A stretch of 64,000 bases of DNA from JBBSNV01 sp964458605 (lineage in GTDB: Bacteria > Pseudomonadota > Alphaproteobacteria > Reyranellales > JAQSWP01), in contig CAYWLS010000022.1 of NCBI GenBank assembly GCA_964458605.1, forward strand, positions 1-64,000, read 5' to 3'. Position 1 is the stretch's first letter. The number at the start of each line of letters is the position of its first letter. The notes under the pieces were generated by a model that worked only from the letters and a program-made list of their open reading frames with translations, was not told the DNA's origin and searched no databases. The position numbers were made by a program, and so were the translations under genes. Below, piece after piece: positions 53,755 through 61,749 of this stretch.

Positions 53755-54507
53755 ATGCAGCACAAGGTGGTTTCCCGCGAGGAGTGGACCCGGGCGCGCA
53801 AGGCGCTGCTGGCCAAGGAAAAAGCCCTGACCCGCCAGCGCGACGCGCTGAACAGGGAGCGCCTGGAACTGCCCTGGGTCAAGGTCGACAAGAACTACAT
53901 GTTCGATGCGCCCGACGGCAAGAAGAGCCTGGCCGATCTGTTCGACGGCCGCAGCCAACTCATCGTCAAGCATTTCATGCTGGGGCCGGATTGGCAGGAG
54001 GGCTGCGTCGGCTGCTCGTTCGGCGCCGATCATTTGGGCGGGCCGCTGATGCATCTTGCCCATCACGACATCACCATCGTCGCCGTGTCGCGCGCCCCGC
54101 TGGCGAAGATCCAGGCCTACAAGAAGCGCATGGGCTGGGATTTCCCCTGGGTGTCCTCGTTCGGCAGCGACTTCAATTTCGACTATCACGTATCGTTCAC
54201 GCCTCAGGAACTGGCGAAAAAGGCCGCCTACTACAACTACCAGATCATCGATCCGGGGGTCGACGAACTGCCGGGCTTCAGCGTGTTCTACAAGGACGAC
54301 AACGGCGACATCTTCCACACCTACTCGACCTATGCCCGCGGCGCCGAGAGCATGAGCAACTCGTTCGCCTATATGGATATCGCCCCCAAAGGCCGGAACG
54401 AGCCGCCCGGCGGCAATTTCAGCGCCTGGGCGCGGCGTCACGACAAATACGAAGACGATGGGCGCGCCAAGCCGAACAAAGCCGGTAAGCACGATTGCTG
54501 CGATTGA
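53755..54507 (+). CDS. DUF899 (thioredoxin-like) family protein
   Basis: The 250-aa DUF899 protein starts with VVSREEWTRARKALLAKEKA and has a thioredoxin-like core with a Cys pair in GCVGCSFGADHLGG (about residues 83-86). SVFYKDDNGDIFHTYSTYARG follows. The conserved CxxC suggests thiol-disulfide chemistry; the family's function is unknown. A CCGGCGGC-like end runs into DCCD. Same-direction neighbours at 52.5-53.7 kb (ArsR, AHSA1, GyrI) form the likely operon. Confidence 0.88.
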   Translation: MQHKVVSREEWTRARKALLAKEKALTRQRDALNRERLELPWVKVDKNYMFDAPDGKKSLADLFDGRSQLIVKHFMLGPDWQEGCVGCSFGADHLGGPLMHLAHHDITIVAVSRAPLAKIQAYKKRMGWDFPWVSSFGSDFNFDYHVSFTPQELAKKAAYYNYQIIDPGVDELPGFSVFYKDDNGDIFHTYSTYARGAESMSNSFAYMDIAPKGRNEPPGGNFSAWARRHDKYEDDGRAKPNKAGKHDCCD

Positions 54508-54509
54508 TC

Positions 54510-54567
54510 TTCACCTCTCCCACCGGGAGAGGTCGCGAGCGCGATGCGCGAGCGGGTGAGGGGATTT
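54510..54567. repeat. Intergenic palindromic repeat (REP-like)
   Basis: CCTCTCCC-ACC-GGGAGAGG (54514-54532) is followed by a GCGAGCGC...GCGAGC stretch and GGGTGAGGGG. This composite pattern resembles palindromic intergenic elements common in alphaproteobacterial genomes. It lies between convergent genes and may also terminate transcription. Confidence 0.6.
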
Positions 54568-54569
54568 GA

Positions 54570-56252
54570 TTACGCCGCCCGTCCCGCCCTCAACAGCCTG
54601 CCCGGCAGGCGCGCATTCTCCTGCAGCGCGTCCTGGCCGTTGCGGCGCAGGATCGTGCCGTTGACGATCACCGCATCGATGCCGGAAGCCTGCGACACCA
54701 GCCGGTCGGCGCCGCCCGGCAGGTCGTAGACCCGCTGCAGCTTGCCGTCGCCCACCGTGGCAGGGTCGAACACCACCACGTCGGCCGGCCGGCCTTCCGC
54801 CAACAGGCCGCGATCGGCGATGCCGAAGATCGCCGCCGGTCGCGCCGTCAGCATGTGCACGGCTTCCTCGAGGCCAAGCGTGCCGGTTTCGCGCACCCAG
54901 TGCTTGAGCAGGAAAGTGGTGTAGCAGGCATCGCAGAGCTGGCTGGCATGGGCGCCGGCGTCGGACAGCGCCACCACCACCTTGTCGTCGCGCAGCAGTT
55001 CGGCCACTTCCGGCTCGTCGTAGTTGAGCACCGCGATGCGGAAGCGCGCCGCAAGGTTGCTGGCCACCGCCAGATCGAGCGCCAGGTCGGTCGGGTCCAT
55101 GCCCCGGGCGCGAGCCGCTGCCCCAAGATTCTGTTCCTCCAGGTCCGGCGCCGCCGGGCAGAAAGCGATCACCGTGCGGTCCCACCAGTTCTGCAGCACC
55201 TGGGTCAGGTTGGCCCTGAAACGGCTGCGGAAACCCGGGTCGGCATAGGCGCGCAGTCGCGCGCCCGGTTCCTTGACATCGGCGCCGGCCAGCTCGTTGA
55301 ACAGGGGAATGACCTCGAACGGGAAGGGGTCGGCCCAGTTGAACTCGAAGTTCAGCGGCCTTGCCGAGACCTGCGGGATGACATGGGCGCCCTGCTTGAG
55401 ATGAGCCGCGGTGCGGTCGAGGAACATGCGGTGCGATCCGGGCCCGCGCAGGCCCGACAGCAGCGCCGTCCAGGTCACCGGCACGCCGCGCTCGCGGCTG
55501 ACCTTGGCCATCTCGTCGAGCGAGAATTCCTTGCCGATGGTGATCTGCATGATGCCGCGCTTGAACTCGCCCATCACCGAGACCAGCGCATCCATCTCCT
55601 GATAGCTGGCCTGGCGGCTGGGCACCGGCTTGCCGGCGAAGCCGGAATGGGTGATCGACTTGGAGGTGGCGAAACCGATCGCGCCTGCCTCCAGGGCCTC
55701 GCGCACCAGATCGCGCATCGCCTTGACCTCGTCGGGCGTGGCCTCGCGCTCGGTGGCTTGCGGGCCCATCGCATAGAGCCGCAACGGGGTATGGCCGAAC
55801 AGCACGCCGACATTGATGGCGGTGCCGCCTTTTTCCACCGTGTCCATGTATTGCGGGAAGGTGACGAACGGCCATTCCGCGCCAAGGCCCGCTTCCAGCG
55901 CATCGAGCGCCATGCCCTCGACCTTCTCCAGGGTCTGCAGGATCAGCCGGCGATGCTCCGGCTTGGTCGGCGCGACGCCGAAACCGCAATTGCCGATCAC
56001 CGCCGTGGTCACGCCGTGCCAGGGCGAGATGGTCATCATGCGGTCCCACATGACCTGGGCGTCATAATGCGTATGCACGTCGACGAAGCCGGGGCAAACC
56101 ACGCGGCCTGAAGCGTCGATGGTCTGTCGCGCGGGTTCTTCCGCCTTGCCCAGCGCCACGATCCTGCCGTTCCTGATGCCGACATCGCCGCGGTAGCCCG
56201 GCTTGCCGCTGCCGTCGACGATCGTGCCGTGGACGATCCTGATGTCGAACAT
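54570..56252 (-). CDS. D-aminoacylase-type N-acyl-D-amino-acid amidohydrolase
   Basis: The 560-aa amidohydrolase has DVHTHYDAQ (metal ligands His60 and His62), GNCG with Cys89 at the position of the zinc-ligand Cys of D-aminoacylase, a C-terminal Asp in LSDAGAHASQL, and a small N-terminal beta-sandwich. It should hydrolyse N-acyl-D-amino acids or a related substrate; the exact acyl group cannot be called. ATG 56252 is chosen for GGGAGAGAAG just upstream and for the family-like MFDIRIVHG start. The frame is open far upstream, but that extension would be antisense to the carbonic-anhydrase gene. Confidence 0.88.
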   Translation of the reverse strand: MFDIRIVHGTIVDGSGKPGYRGDVGIRNGRIVALGKAEEPARQTIDASGRVVCPGFVDVHTHYDAQVMWDRMMTISPWHGVTTAVIGNCGFGVAPTKPEHRRLILQTLEKVEGMALDALEAGLGAEWPFVTFPQYMDTVEKGGTAINVGVLFGHTPLRLYAMGPQATEREATPDEVKAMRDLVREALEAGAIGFATSKSITHSGFAGKPVPSRQASYQEMDALVSVMGEFKRGIMQITIGKEFSLDEMAKVSRERGVPVTWTALLSGLRGPGSHRMFLDRTAAHLKQGAHVIPQVSARPLNFEFNWADPFPFEVIPLFNELAGADVKEPGARLRAYADPGFRSRFRANLTQVLQNWWDRTVIAFCPAAPDLEEQNLGAAARARGMDPTDLALDLAVASNLAARFRIAVLNYDEPEVAELLRDDKVVVALSDAGAHASQLCDACYTTFLLKHWVRETGTLGLEEAVHMLTARPAAIFGIADRGLLAEGRPADVVVFDPATVGDGKLQRVYDLPGGADRLVSQASGIDAVIVNGTILRRNGQDALQENARLPGRLLRAGRAA

Positions 56253-56399
56253 GGCTTCTCTCCCGCTGGCGCAAGCCGCATTGCGGGCTGCGCATTCGTG
56301 TAAACGCTTGTTCATATGATGGCAGGGGCAGAATGCCGCCGCAATCCCGCTTGACGTGCCGTTTCCCGCAGCGCCTATTCCGGGAGGAAGGAGAAAACT

Positions 56400-57146
56400 A
56401 TGGCATTCAAGCGACTGGTGGACGGCTTTACCGAATTTCGTACCCAATATTATCCGCAGCACCGCGAGCTTTACGACAAGCTGGCGACCGAAGGGCAATC
56501 GCCCGAAGTCCTGGTGATCGGCTGTTCCGACGCCCGCGTCGATCCGGCGATCCTGACCCAGACCAAGCCCGGCGACCTGTTCGTGATCCGCAATGTCGGC
56601 GCCATCGTGCCGCCCAGCCAGCGCGATCATCAGTTCCATGGCACTTCGTCGGCGCTCGAATTCGCCGTCCGGGCGCTGGAAATCCCGCACGTCGTGGTGC
56701 TGGGCCATGCGCTGTGCGGCGCGCTGCGCGCGCTGATCGATGGCCGCGATTCGCCCCTGGCGCATTACGATTTCCTGCTCAACTGGGTACGCATCGCCCA
56801 GCCTGCCAAGACCGCGGTGATGGAAGCGATGGGCGACGCGCCCGCCGATTATCGCCGGCGCACCATCGAGCAGGCTTCGGTGCTCAACACCGTGGCCAAT
56901 CTGATGACCTTCGACTGGCTGGTCGAGCGGGTGCGTGCGGGCAAACTGTCGGTGCATGCCTGGTATTTCGACCTGACCGCCGCCCAGCTCTGGTCCTACG
57001 ATCCGCAGGTGGGCAAGTTCGTCGAGGTCGATGGCAGCCGGTTGCCGCCGGCAACCGTGTCCTCGGCGCTCCAGAACAGCGCCGATATCGAACGGGCGCG
57101 CGGCCTGCTGCCGCGCTTCGTCGAGGTGGCCAAGGCCGGCTTCTAG
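56400..57146 (+). CDS. Beta-class carbonic anhydrase
   Basis: The 248-aa beta-carbonic anhydrase has zinc ligands Cys42 in GCSDARV, His103 and Cys106 in GHALCGAL, and the catalytic dyad Asp44-Arg46. The usual GHSxCG loop has Ala at the Ser position here. It interconverts CO2 and bicarbonate in the cytoplasm. ATG 56400 follows GGGAGGAAGGAG. A strong hairpin lies 10 bp after the stop. It does not sit in an operon with the cox genes. Confidence 0.93.
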   Translation: MAFKRLVDGFTEFRTQYYPQHRELYDKLATEGQSPEVLVIGCSDARVDPAILTQTKPGDLFVIRNVGAIVPPSQRDHQFHGTSSALEFAVRALEIPHVVVLGHALCGALRALIDGRDSPLAHYDFLLNWVRIAQPAKTAVMEAMGDAPADYRRRTIEQASVLNTVANLMTFDWLVERVRAGKLSVHAWYFDLTAAQLWSYDPQVGKFVEVDGSRLPPATVSSALQNSADIERARGLLPRFVEVAKAGF

Positions 57147-57156
57147 GCGCCGGCAT

Positions 57157-57182
57157 CGTCCGGCGGCGAATGCCGCCGGACG
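57157..57182. terminator. Perfect 11-bp hairpin after carbonic anhydrase
   Basis: CGTCCGGCGGC-GAAT-GCCGCCGGACG starts 10 bp beyond the carbonic-anhydrase stop. There is no T-run, so it may act with Rho or as an mRNA 3'-protecting structure. The rest of the 252-bp gap to the next gene shows no other gene. Confidence 0.55.
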
Positions 57183-57398
57183 CTTGCGGCTCCGTCGTGC
57201 CTCGCGGCAGGCGAATAAAACCACGCCCGTCATGGTCTTGGCCGCGAACCGGAACCGCATCGAAGCGTAGATGCACCGGCGCGATGCTCGTTCGAGCGTG
57301 TGACGGATTGGCGCGACCGCGATGGCGCGTTACGGCGTTTCCATCGGGCGGCGATCAGCTCTAAGCTTACGTCAGGGTCACCGAGGGAAAGACGGGTC

Positions 57399-57710
57399 AT
57401 GTCCAGCGAAGATCTCCACGCCCCGCGCGAACGTCTCAGCAAGGAAACCCTTGCCATGCATCAGGCAATCACGTCGCTGATGGAGGAGCTGGAAGCGGCC
57501 GACTGGTATCGCCAGCGCGCCGACGATTGCGACGATTCCAGCCTGAAGGCGATCCTGCTGCACAACATGCGCGAGGAGATCGAACACGCGGCGATGTGCA
57601 TCGAATGGCTGCGCCGCAACAGTCCCGACTTCGCCAAAGAACTCAAGGAATATCTGTTCAGCGACGGCGACATCGCCAAGCACGAAGAAGAAGTCGAAGG
57701 CAAGAAATAG
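57399..57710 (+). CDS. Encapsulated-ferritin-like (EncFtn) protein without cargo peptide
   Basis: The 103-aa protein is close to EncFtn of Rhodospirillum rubrum: ITSLMEELEAADWYRQRADD followed by NMREEIEHAAMCIEWLRRN. The ferroxidase ligands are present as Glu30, Glu60 and His63 (Rru Glu32, Glu62, His65 by my alignment from memory), with Trp36-Tyr37 of the dimer interface. It should form the annular decamer that oxidises Fe(II). Unlike classical EncFtn it ends at KHEEEVEGKK, with no C-terminal encapsulin-targeting peptide, and no encapsulin gene is in the window. A DUF6306-type ferritin-like gene follows 9 bp later. Confidence 0.85.
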   Translation: MSSEDLHAPRERLSKETLAMHQAITSLMEELEAADWYRQRADDCDDSSLKAILLHNMREEIEHAAMCIEWLRRNSPDFAKELKEYLFSDGDIAKHEEEVEGKK

Positions 57711-57719
57711 GAGGTCGCC

Positions 57720-58214
57720 ATGGCCGACAAGGATCGACCCGACAACAGTCTGTCCTCGCCGCCGTGCTTCATGCACGAGGTCGATCCCACCTATCTCGGC
57801 TATATGAGCGCGGCCGAGATGGTCGAACTGCTCAACACCCTGCTGGAGGCCGAGCGGGCCGGCGCCAAGGGTGTGGGCGAGATGGGCGATGCGGAGCAGG
57901 ATCCCAAGCTGCGGCCGCTGCTCCAGGACGTCGCCAAGGACGAGGCGCGCTACTGCGCCATGCTGACCCGTCACATCGTGCGCCTGGGCGGCAAGCCGAA
58001 CACCCAGACCGGCGCCTTCTACGACAAGCTGCGCAACGCGCCGAGCCTGGAGAAGAAGCTCGACCTGCTCGATCGCGGGCAGGGCTGGGTGGCGCGCAAG
58101 CTGCGCGAGGCGCTGGGCAAGATCGACGATCCGATGCTCTACGTCGATCTCACCGAGATGGCCGACACCCACGATCGCAACATCGCGGCGTGCAAGGAGT
58201 TCGCCCAAGGCTGA
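57720..58214 (+). CDS. Ferritin-like domain protein (DUF6306 type)
   Basis: The 164-aa helical protein starts SSPPCFMHEVDPTYLG and continues as a four-helix bundle with LLEAERAGAKG (about 46-56) and KDEARYCAMLTRHIVRLGG (about 79-97). The Glu and His spacing suggests a carboxylate-bridged di-iron or rubrerythrin-like site. I match it to the DUF6306/ferritin-like group with moderate confidence. It starts 9 bp after the EncFtn-like gene with AGGAGG, so the two are co-transcribed and probably act together in iron or redox handling. Confidence 0.8.
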   Translation: MADKDRPDNSLSSPPCFMHEVDPTYLGYMSAAEMVELLNTLLEAERAGAKGVGEMGDAEQDPKLRPLLQDVAKDEARYCAMLTRHIVRLGGKPNTQTGAFYDKLRNAPSLEKKLDLLDRGQGWVARKLREALGKIDDPMLYVDLTEMADTHDRNIAACKEFAQG

Positions 58215-58267
58215 TTTGCGGCGCGCTTGCCGAATCGGCGAAGCGGCTATCGCAGGCGCGTTTCTCT

Positions 58268-58810
58268 CTACGGCACGGTGTAGATCGCGAATATTTGATA
58301 GGGGCCCGGCTCCGAATTTTCGAACTTCCCCGTTTCCAATGCCTGTTTTGCCTGGTCGAGACTGTCGAACAGACAGTGCCGGTTTACGGCGATCTCATTG
58401 GCGATGCCGTTGCAGGACAGAGGCGAGCATCCCAGGCTCGTATCACGCTCGCAGCAAACGACGTCGAAACCCTGCAGCGACTTTTTTTCAGGCGGTCGTA
58501 CCCTGGTTAAGAACGTTGGCTCGGGCGACGATGGCGACCATGATCTCGTGTCCCGGTCATATTCGCGTTCGTAGGCTTCGCAATAGAACAGCGTCGCCTG
58601 GCCGAGGTCGGCGCCATGCTGCAGCGCGAGCGCCTTCATGGCATCGGGCGTGTCAAACAGCCAGTATCCGTTGTGTTGCCAGAATTGCACGTAGTCGAGA
58701 AAGTTCTTCGATATGCAGTTGCTGAGGGAGAATATGTCCGAGATGCCGGAACGCTTTAGCCATTCGATTTGCGGCGAGATTTTCTTGTAGAGATAGCCGG
58801 CCGGGATCAT
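58268..58810 (-). CDS. Orphan hypothetical protein, lower G+C
   Basis: The 180-aa soluble protein has many aromatic residues and seven cysteines, including an adjacent pair in VVCCERD and SLGCSPLSC. No signal peptide, membrane segment or family is recognised. Its G+C is below that of its neighbours (about 55% and 43% in two 60-base samples, 58321-58380 and 58681-58740, by hand count), and it has a less biased codon usage, so recent acquisition is plausible. The start lies 15 bp after the glnA terminator T-run; no promoter is obvious. The C-terminal IFAIYTVP is hydrophobic. Confidence 0.6.
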   Translation of the reverse strand: MIPAGYLYKKISPQIEWLKRSGISDIFSLSNCISKNFLDYVQFWQHNGYWLFDTPDAMKALALQHGADLGQATLFYCEAYEREYDRDTRSWSPSSPEPTFLTRVRPPEKKSLQGFDVVCCERDTSLGCSPLSCNGIANEIAVNRHCLFDSLDQAKQALETGKFENSEPGPYQIFAIYTVP

Positions 58811-58825
58811 CGCTCATCTTAACAG

Positions 58826-58851
58826 AAAAAGCCGCCGGGGTCGCCGGCGGC
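58826..58851 (-). terminator. Rho-independent terminator of glnBA
   Basis: On the minus strand GCCGCCGG pairs with CCGGCGGC around a 5-nt loop and is followed by TTTTT (58826-58830). It lies 31 bp after the glnA stop and should end the glnBA transcript. Confidence 0.88.
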
Positions 58852-58882
58852 CTTCTCGTTTTCTGCCCGATCGGAAGCAGGA

Positions 58883-60286
58883 TCAGATGCTGTAGTACAT
58901 CTTGTACTCGACCGGGGCCGGCTGGTGCTCCCAGGCGTAGACCTCTTCCCACTTCAGTTCCATGTAGGCCGCGATCTGGTCCTCGGTGAACACGCCGCCC
59001 TTGGTCAGGAAGGCGTGATCGGCTTCCAGGCTGTTCAGCGCCTCGCGCAGCGAACCGGCCACGGTCGGAACCTTCTTCAGCTCTTCCGGCGGCAGGTCGT
59101 ACAGGTTCTTGTCCATCGGGTCGCCGGGATGGATCTTGTTGGCGATGCCGTCCAGACCGGCCATCAGCATGGCGGCGAAGGCCAGGTACGGATTGGCCGA
59201 CGGGTCGGGGAAACGCACCTCGACCCGCTTGCCCTTGGGCGAAGCGGAGTAGGGGATGCGGCACGACGCCGAGCGGTTGCGCGCCGAGTAGGCCAGCAGC
59301 ACCGGCGCCTCGAAGCCCGGGATGACGCGCTTGTAGGAATTGGTGCTGGCGTTGGTGAAGGCGTTCAGCGCCTTGGCGTGCTTGATGATGCCGCCGATGT
59401 AGTACAGCGCCGTCTCCGACAGGTCGGCATAGCCCGAACCGGCGAACAGCGGCTTGCCGTCCTTCCAGATCGACTGGTGGGTGTGCATGCCCGAACCGTT
59501 GTCGCCGTAGAGCGGCTTGGGCATGAAGGTCAGGGTCTTGCCGTAGGAATGCGCCACGTTGTGCAGGCCGTACTTGTACTTCTGCACGTTGTCGGCGGTT
59601 TTCACCAGCGTGTCGAAGCGGAAGCCCAGCTCGTTCTGGCTGGGCGCCACCTCGTGATGGTGGATTTCCACGATCAGGCCCATCTCGGTCAGCACCGAGC
59701 ACATTTCCGCGCGCAGGTCGTTCATCGAATCGACCGGCTGAACCGGGAAATAGCCGCCCTTGACGCCCGGGCGATGCGCCATGTTGCCGCCTTCGAACTC
59801 GTCGCCGGTGGCATAGGGACCTTCCGACGAGTAGATCTTGAAGAAGTTGTGCTCCATCGAGACCTTGAATTTCACGTCGTCGAACACGAAGAACTCGAGC
59901 TCGGGGCCGAACACCGCCGTATCGCCGACGCCGGTCGACTTCATGTAGGCTTCGGCGCGCTTGGCGGTCGAGCGCGGGCAACGCGCATAGGACTGGCCGG
60001 TCGAGGGCTCGACCACGTCGCAATTGACGATCAGGGTGGTCTGCGCCGAGAACGGATCCAGAATAGCGGTGTCGGCGTCGGGCATCAGGATCATGTCCGA
60101 CTCGTTGATCGCCTTCCAGCCGGCGATCGAGGAGCCGTCGAACATCACGCCGTCGGCAAACACGCTCTCGTCGACGGCGCTGGCGGTCTTGGCAGTGTGC
60201 TGCCACTTGCCGCGCGGGTCGGTGAAGCGGAAGTCGACGAACTTGACGTCGTGCTCCTTCATCATATCCATGACTTTTTTGGCCAT
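58883..60286 (-). CDS. glnA: Glutamine synthetase type I
   Basis: The 467-aa GSI subunit forms the dodecameric enzyme that makes glutamine from glutamate, ammonia and ATP. It has the GS N-terminal beta-grasp, the catalytic ligand block GPELEFFVFDD, and NRSASCRIPY with the ammonia/substrate site. The adenylylation tyrosine is Tyr396 in NLYDLPPEE, so it should be regulated by GlnE. It sits 91 bp downstream of glnB in one operon, the usual alphaproteobacterial glnBA pair. Confidence 0.97.
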   Translation of the reverse strand: MAKKVMDMMKEHDVKFVDFRFTDPRGKWQHTAKTASAVDESVFADGVMFDGSSIAGWKAINESDMILMPDADTAILDPFSAQTTLIVNCDVVEPSTGQSYARCPRSTAKRAEAYMKSTGVGDTAVFGPELEFFVFDDVKFKVSMEHNFFKIYSSEGPYATGDEFEGGNMAHRPGVKGGYFPVQPVDSMNDLRAEMCSVLTEMGLIVEIHHHEVAPSQNELGFRFDTLVKTADNVQKYKYGLHNVAHSYGKTLTFMPKPLYGDNGSGMHTHQSIWKDGKPLFAGSGYADLSETALYYIGGIIKHAKALNAFTNASTNSYKRVIPGFEAPVLLAYSARNRSASCRIPYSASPKGKRVEVRFPDPSANPYLAFAAMLMAGLDGIANKIHPGDPMDKNLYDLPPEELKKVPTVAGSLREALNSLEADHAFLTKGGVFTEDQIAAYMELKWEEVYAWEHQPAPVEYKMYYSI

Positions 60287-60377
60287 TTGTATCCCCGTTG
60301 GTTACTGCTGATTGTTCTCGTGTCCCTGCGCTCTCGACCGGCACACGTCTTCGGTTCGGGCGGTCAACCCCTGCTGA

Positions 60378-60716
60378 CTAGACCGCCTCGTTGCCGCGCT
60401 CGCCGGTGCGGATGCGGATCGCCTCTTCGACGGAGGAGACGAAAATCTTGCCGTCGCCGATGCGGCCGGTCTGGGCCGCGGTGCGGATGGCTTCGATGGC
60501 TTTTTCCACCATCTCGTCTTCCAGCACCAGTTCGATTTTCACCTTGGGCAGGAAATCGACCACGTACTCCGCGCCGCGGTACAGTTCGGTATGGCCTTTC
60601 TGCCGCCCGAAGCCCTTGGCTTCGATGACCGTGATGCCCTTGAGGCCGATCTCGTTCAAGGCTTCCTTCACTTCGTCGAGCTTGAACGGCTTGATGATGG
60701 CTTCGATTTTCTTCAT
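60378..60716 (-). CDS. glnB: Nitrogen regulatory protein PII
   Basis: The 112-aa trimeric signal protein senses 2-oxoglutarate and ATP/ADP and controls GlnE, NtrB and other targets. The T-loop uridylylation site is Tyr51 (GAEYVVDF), and the C-loop ends near ERGNEAV. The N-terminal MKKIEAIIKPFKLDEVKEAL is the family start. It is first in the operon with glnA, and the upstream gap carries a sigma-54-type promoter. Confidence 0.97.
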   Translation of the reverse strand: MKKIEAIIKPFKLDEVKEALNEIGLKGITVIEAKGFGRQKGHTELYRGAEYVVDFLPKVKIELVLEDEMVEKAIEAIRTAAQTGRIGDGKIFVSSVEEAIRIRTGERGNEAV

Positions 60717-60829
60717 CGCTCTGACAACGGCCTTTCCTGTTCCTGCCGCGAACGGCTTTGCCCGAACATTCCGCGGCGCGACGACCGGGCCTGCTTCGCC
60801 GCCGGGTGTCGCGCCGCCGCCTGCTTGGA

Positions 60830-60847
60830 AGCATTATCCGTGCCAAA
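60830..60847 (-). promoter_or_regulatory. Sigma-54 promoter for glnBA
   Basis: Minus strand TTTGGCACG-GATA-ATGCTT keeps the -24 GG and -12 GC with exact 12-bp spacing and differs from TGGCACG-N4-TTGCW by one base. It lies about 115 bp upstream of glnB, where NtrC-controlled promoters of this operon are expected. Confidence 0.75.
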
Positions 60848-60968
60848 CCTTCGCCTGTTTTCTGCCCAGCGGACGGGGATTTTCCGGCGATCGAGGTCGG
60901 GTTGGCGGACGGTCTCCAATGCGGCGTCCACACTAGATCAAATTTTAGGCAGATTGACTAGATTTCGT

Positions 60969-61649
60969 TCAGCTTTTCGCCTTCGAATCGAGCAGGGCAT
61001 TGAACGCGATCGAGATCCGCTGGCCGGTCCCGTAGAACGGCATGACCCAATGATAGAGCCAGGACGGAAAGATCAGCATCATGCCCGGTTCCGGGACGAA
61101 GTAGCACGGTTCGCCGAAGGTGAAGCCCGGCACTTGCGCCGCGGCCCCGACATTGCGCGGGTCGACGAACTCGATCACGCCGTTGTGCTCCACCGAGGGA
61201 TCCGGGTTGCCGGTATCGACATAATAGACGCCCGACCAGTGCGAGCCGGGATGGACATGCGGCCGGTTGTAGTTGCGGTCGCGGTTGATATTGGCCCAGG
61301 CGCTCAGCAGCAGGGTGCGGCTGCCCGGCGGCAATGCGCGCTGGGTCGGCGACAGCGTGTCGGCGCGACGGATGCCGTCCTGCATCGCCTGTTGCAGGGC
61401 GACGCATTCGGGCGCGCCCCAGCCCAGGAAATCGGTCGCGGACTGCCAGCCGCCGGCATTGCTGACCCGTCGGCTGGGGTGGCTCTGCTCGCGCGCCAGC
61501 ACCAGGCTGCGCAGGCCCTGGTTGAGCGCCGTCGCGTTGGGCACCATGAAACGCACCAGCGGGGTGCCGAACACGATCGAGGCGCTGTCGTTGACTTCGA
61601 CGGTCAGGCCATCGAGCAGGCGGGGGTAGGAGGCGTCGTCGGCCGGCAT
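60969..61649 (-). CDS. Putative 2OG-Fe(II) oxygenase (TIGR02466-like)
   Basis: The 226-aa cupin-like double-stranded beta-helix protein has RPHVHPGSHWSGVYYVD, which supplies the first iron histidine(s), and FPSWLYHWVMPFYGTGQRISI with the distal His and the Arg that binds 2-oxoglutarate. The family is a putative 2OG-Fe(II) dioxygenase (TIGR02466-like) of unknown substrate. It lies upstream of glnB on the same strand but is separated by 250 bp and the sigma-54 promoter. ATG 61649 is the start; the opposite-strand aminotransferase starts 100 bp away. Confidence 0.85.
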   Translation of the reverse strand: MPADDASYPRLLDGLTVEVNDSASIVFGTPLVRFMVPNATALNQGLRSLVLAREQSHPSRRVSNAGGWQSATDFLGWGAPECVALQQAMQDGIRRADTLSPTQRALPPGSRTLLLSAWANINRDRNYNRPHVHPGSHWSGVYYVDTGNPDPSVEHNGVIEFVDPRNVGAAAQVPGFTFGEPCYFVPEPGMMLIFPSWLYHWVMPFYGTGQRISIAFNALLDSKAKS

Positions 61650-61749
61650 GATCTCGGGATGCGTAAGGGAACGGGATCATGCTAGATCGACGCCGAACAG
61701 GAAACCAGCGGCCAGGGCCAAGCCTCATTGCCGCAGCCGGGGACGAAAC

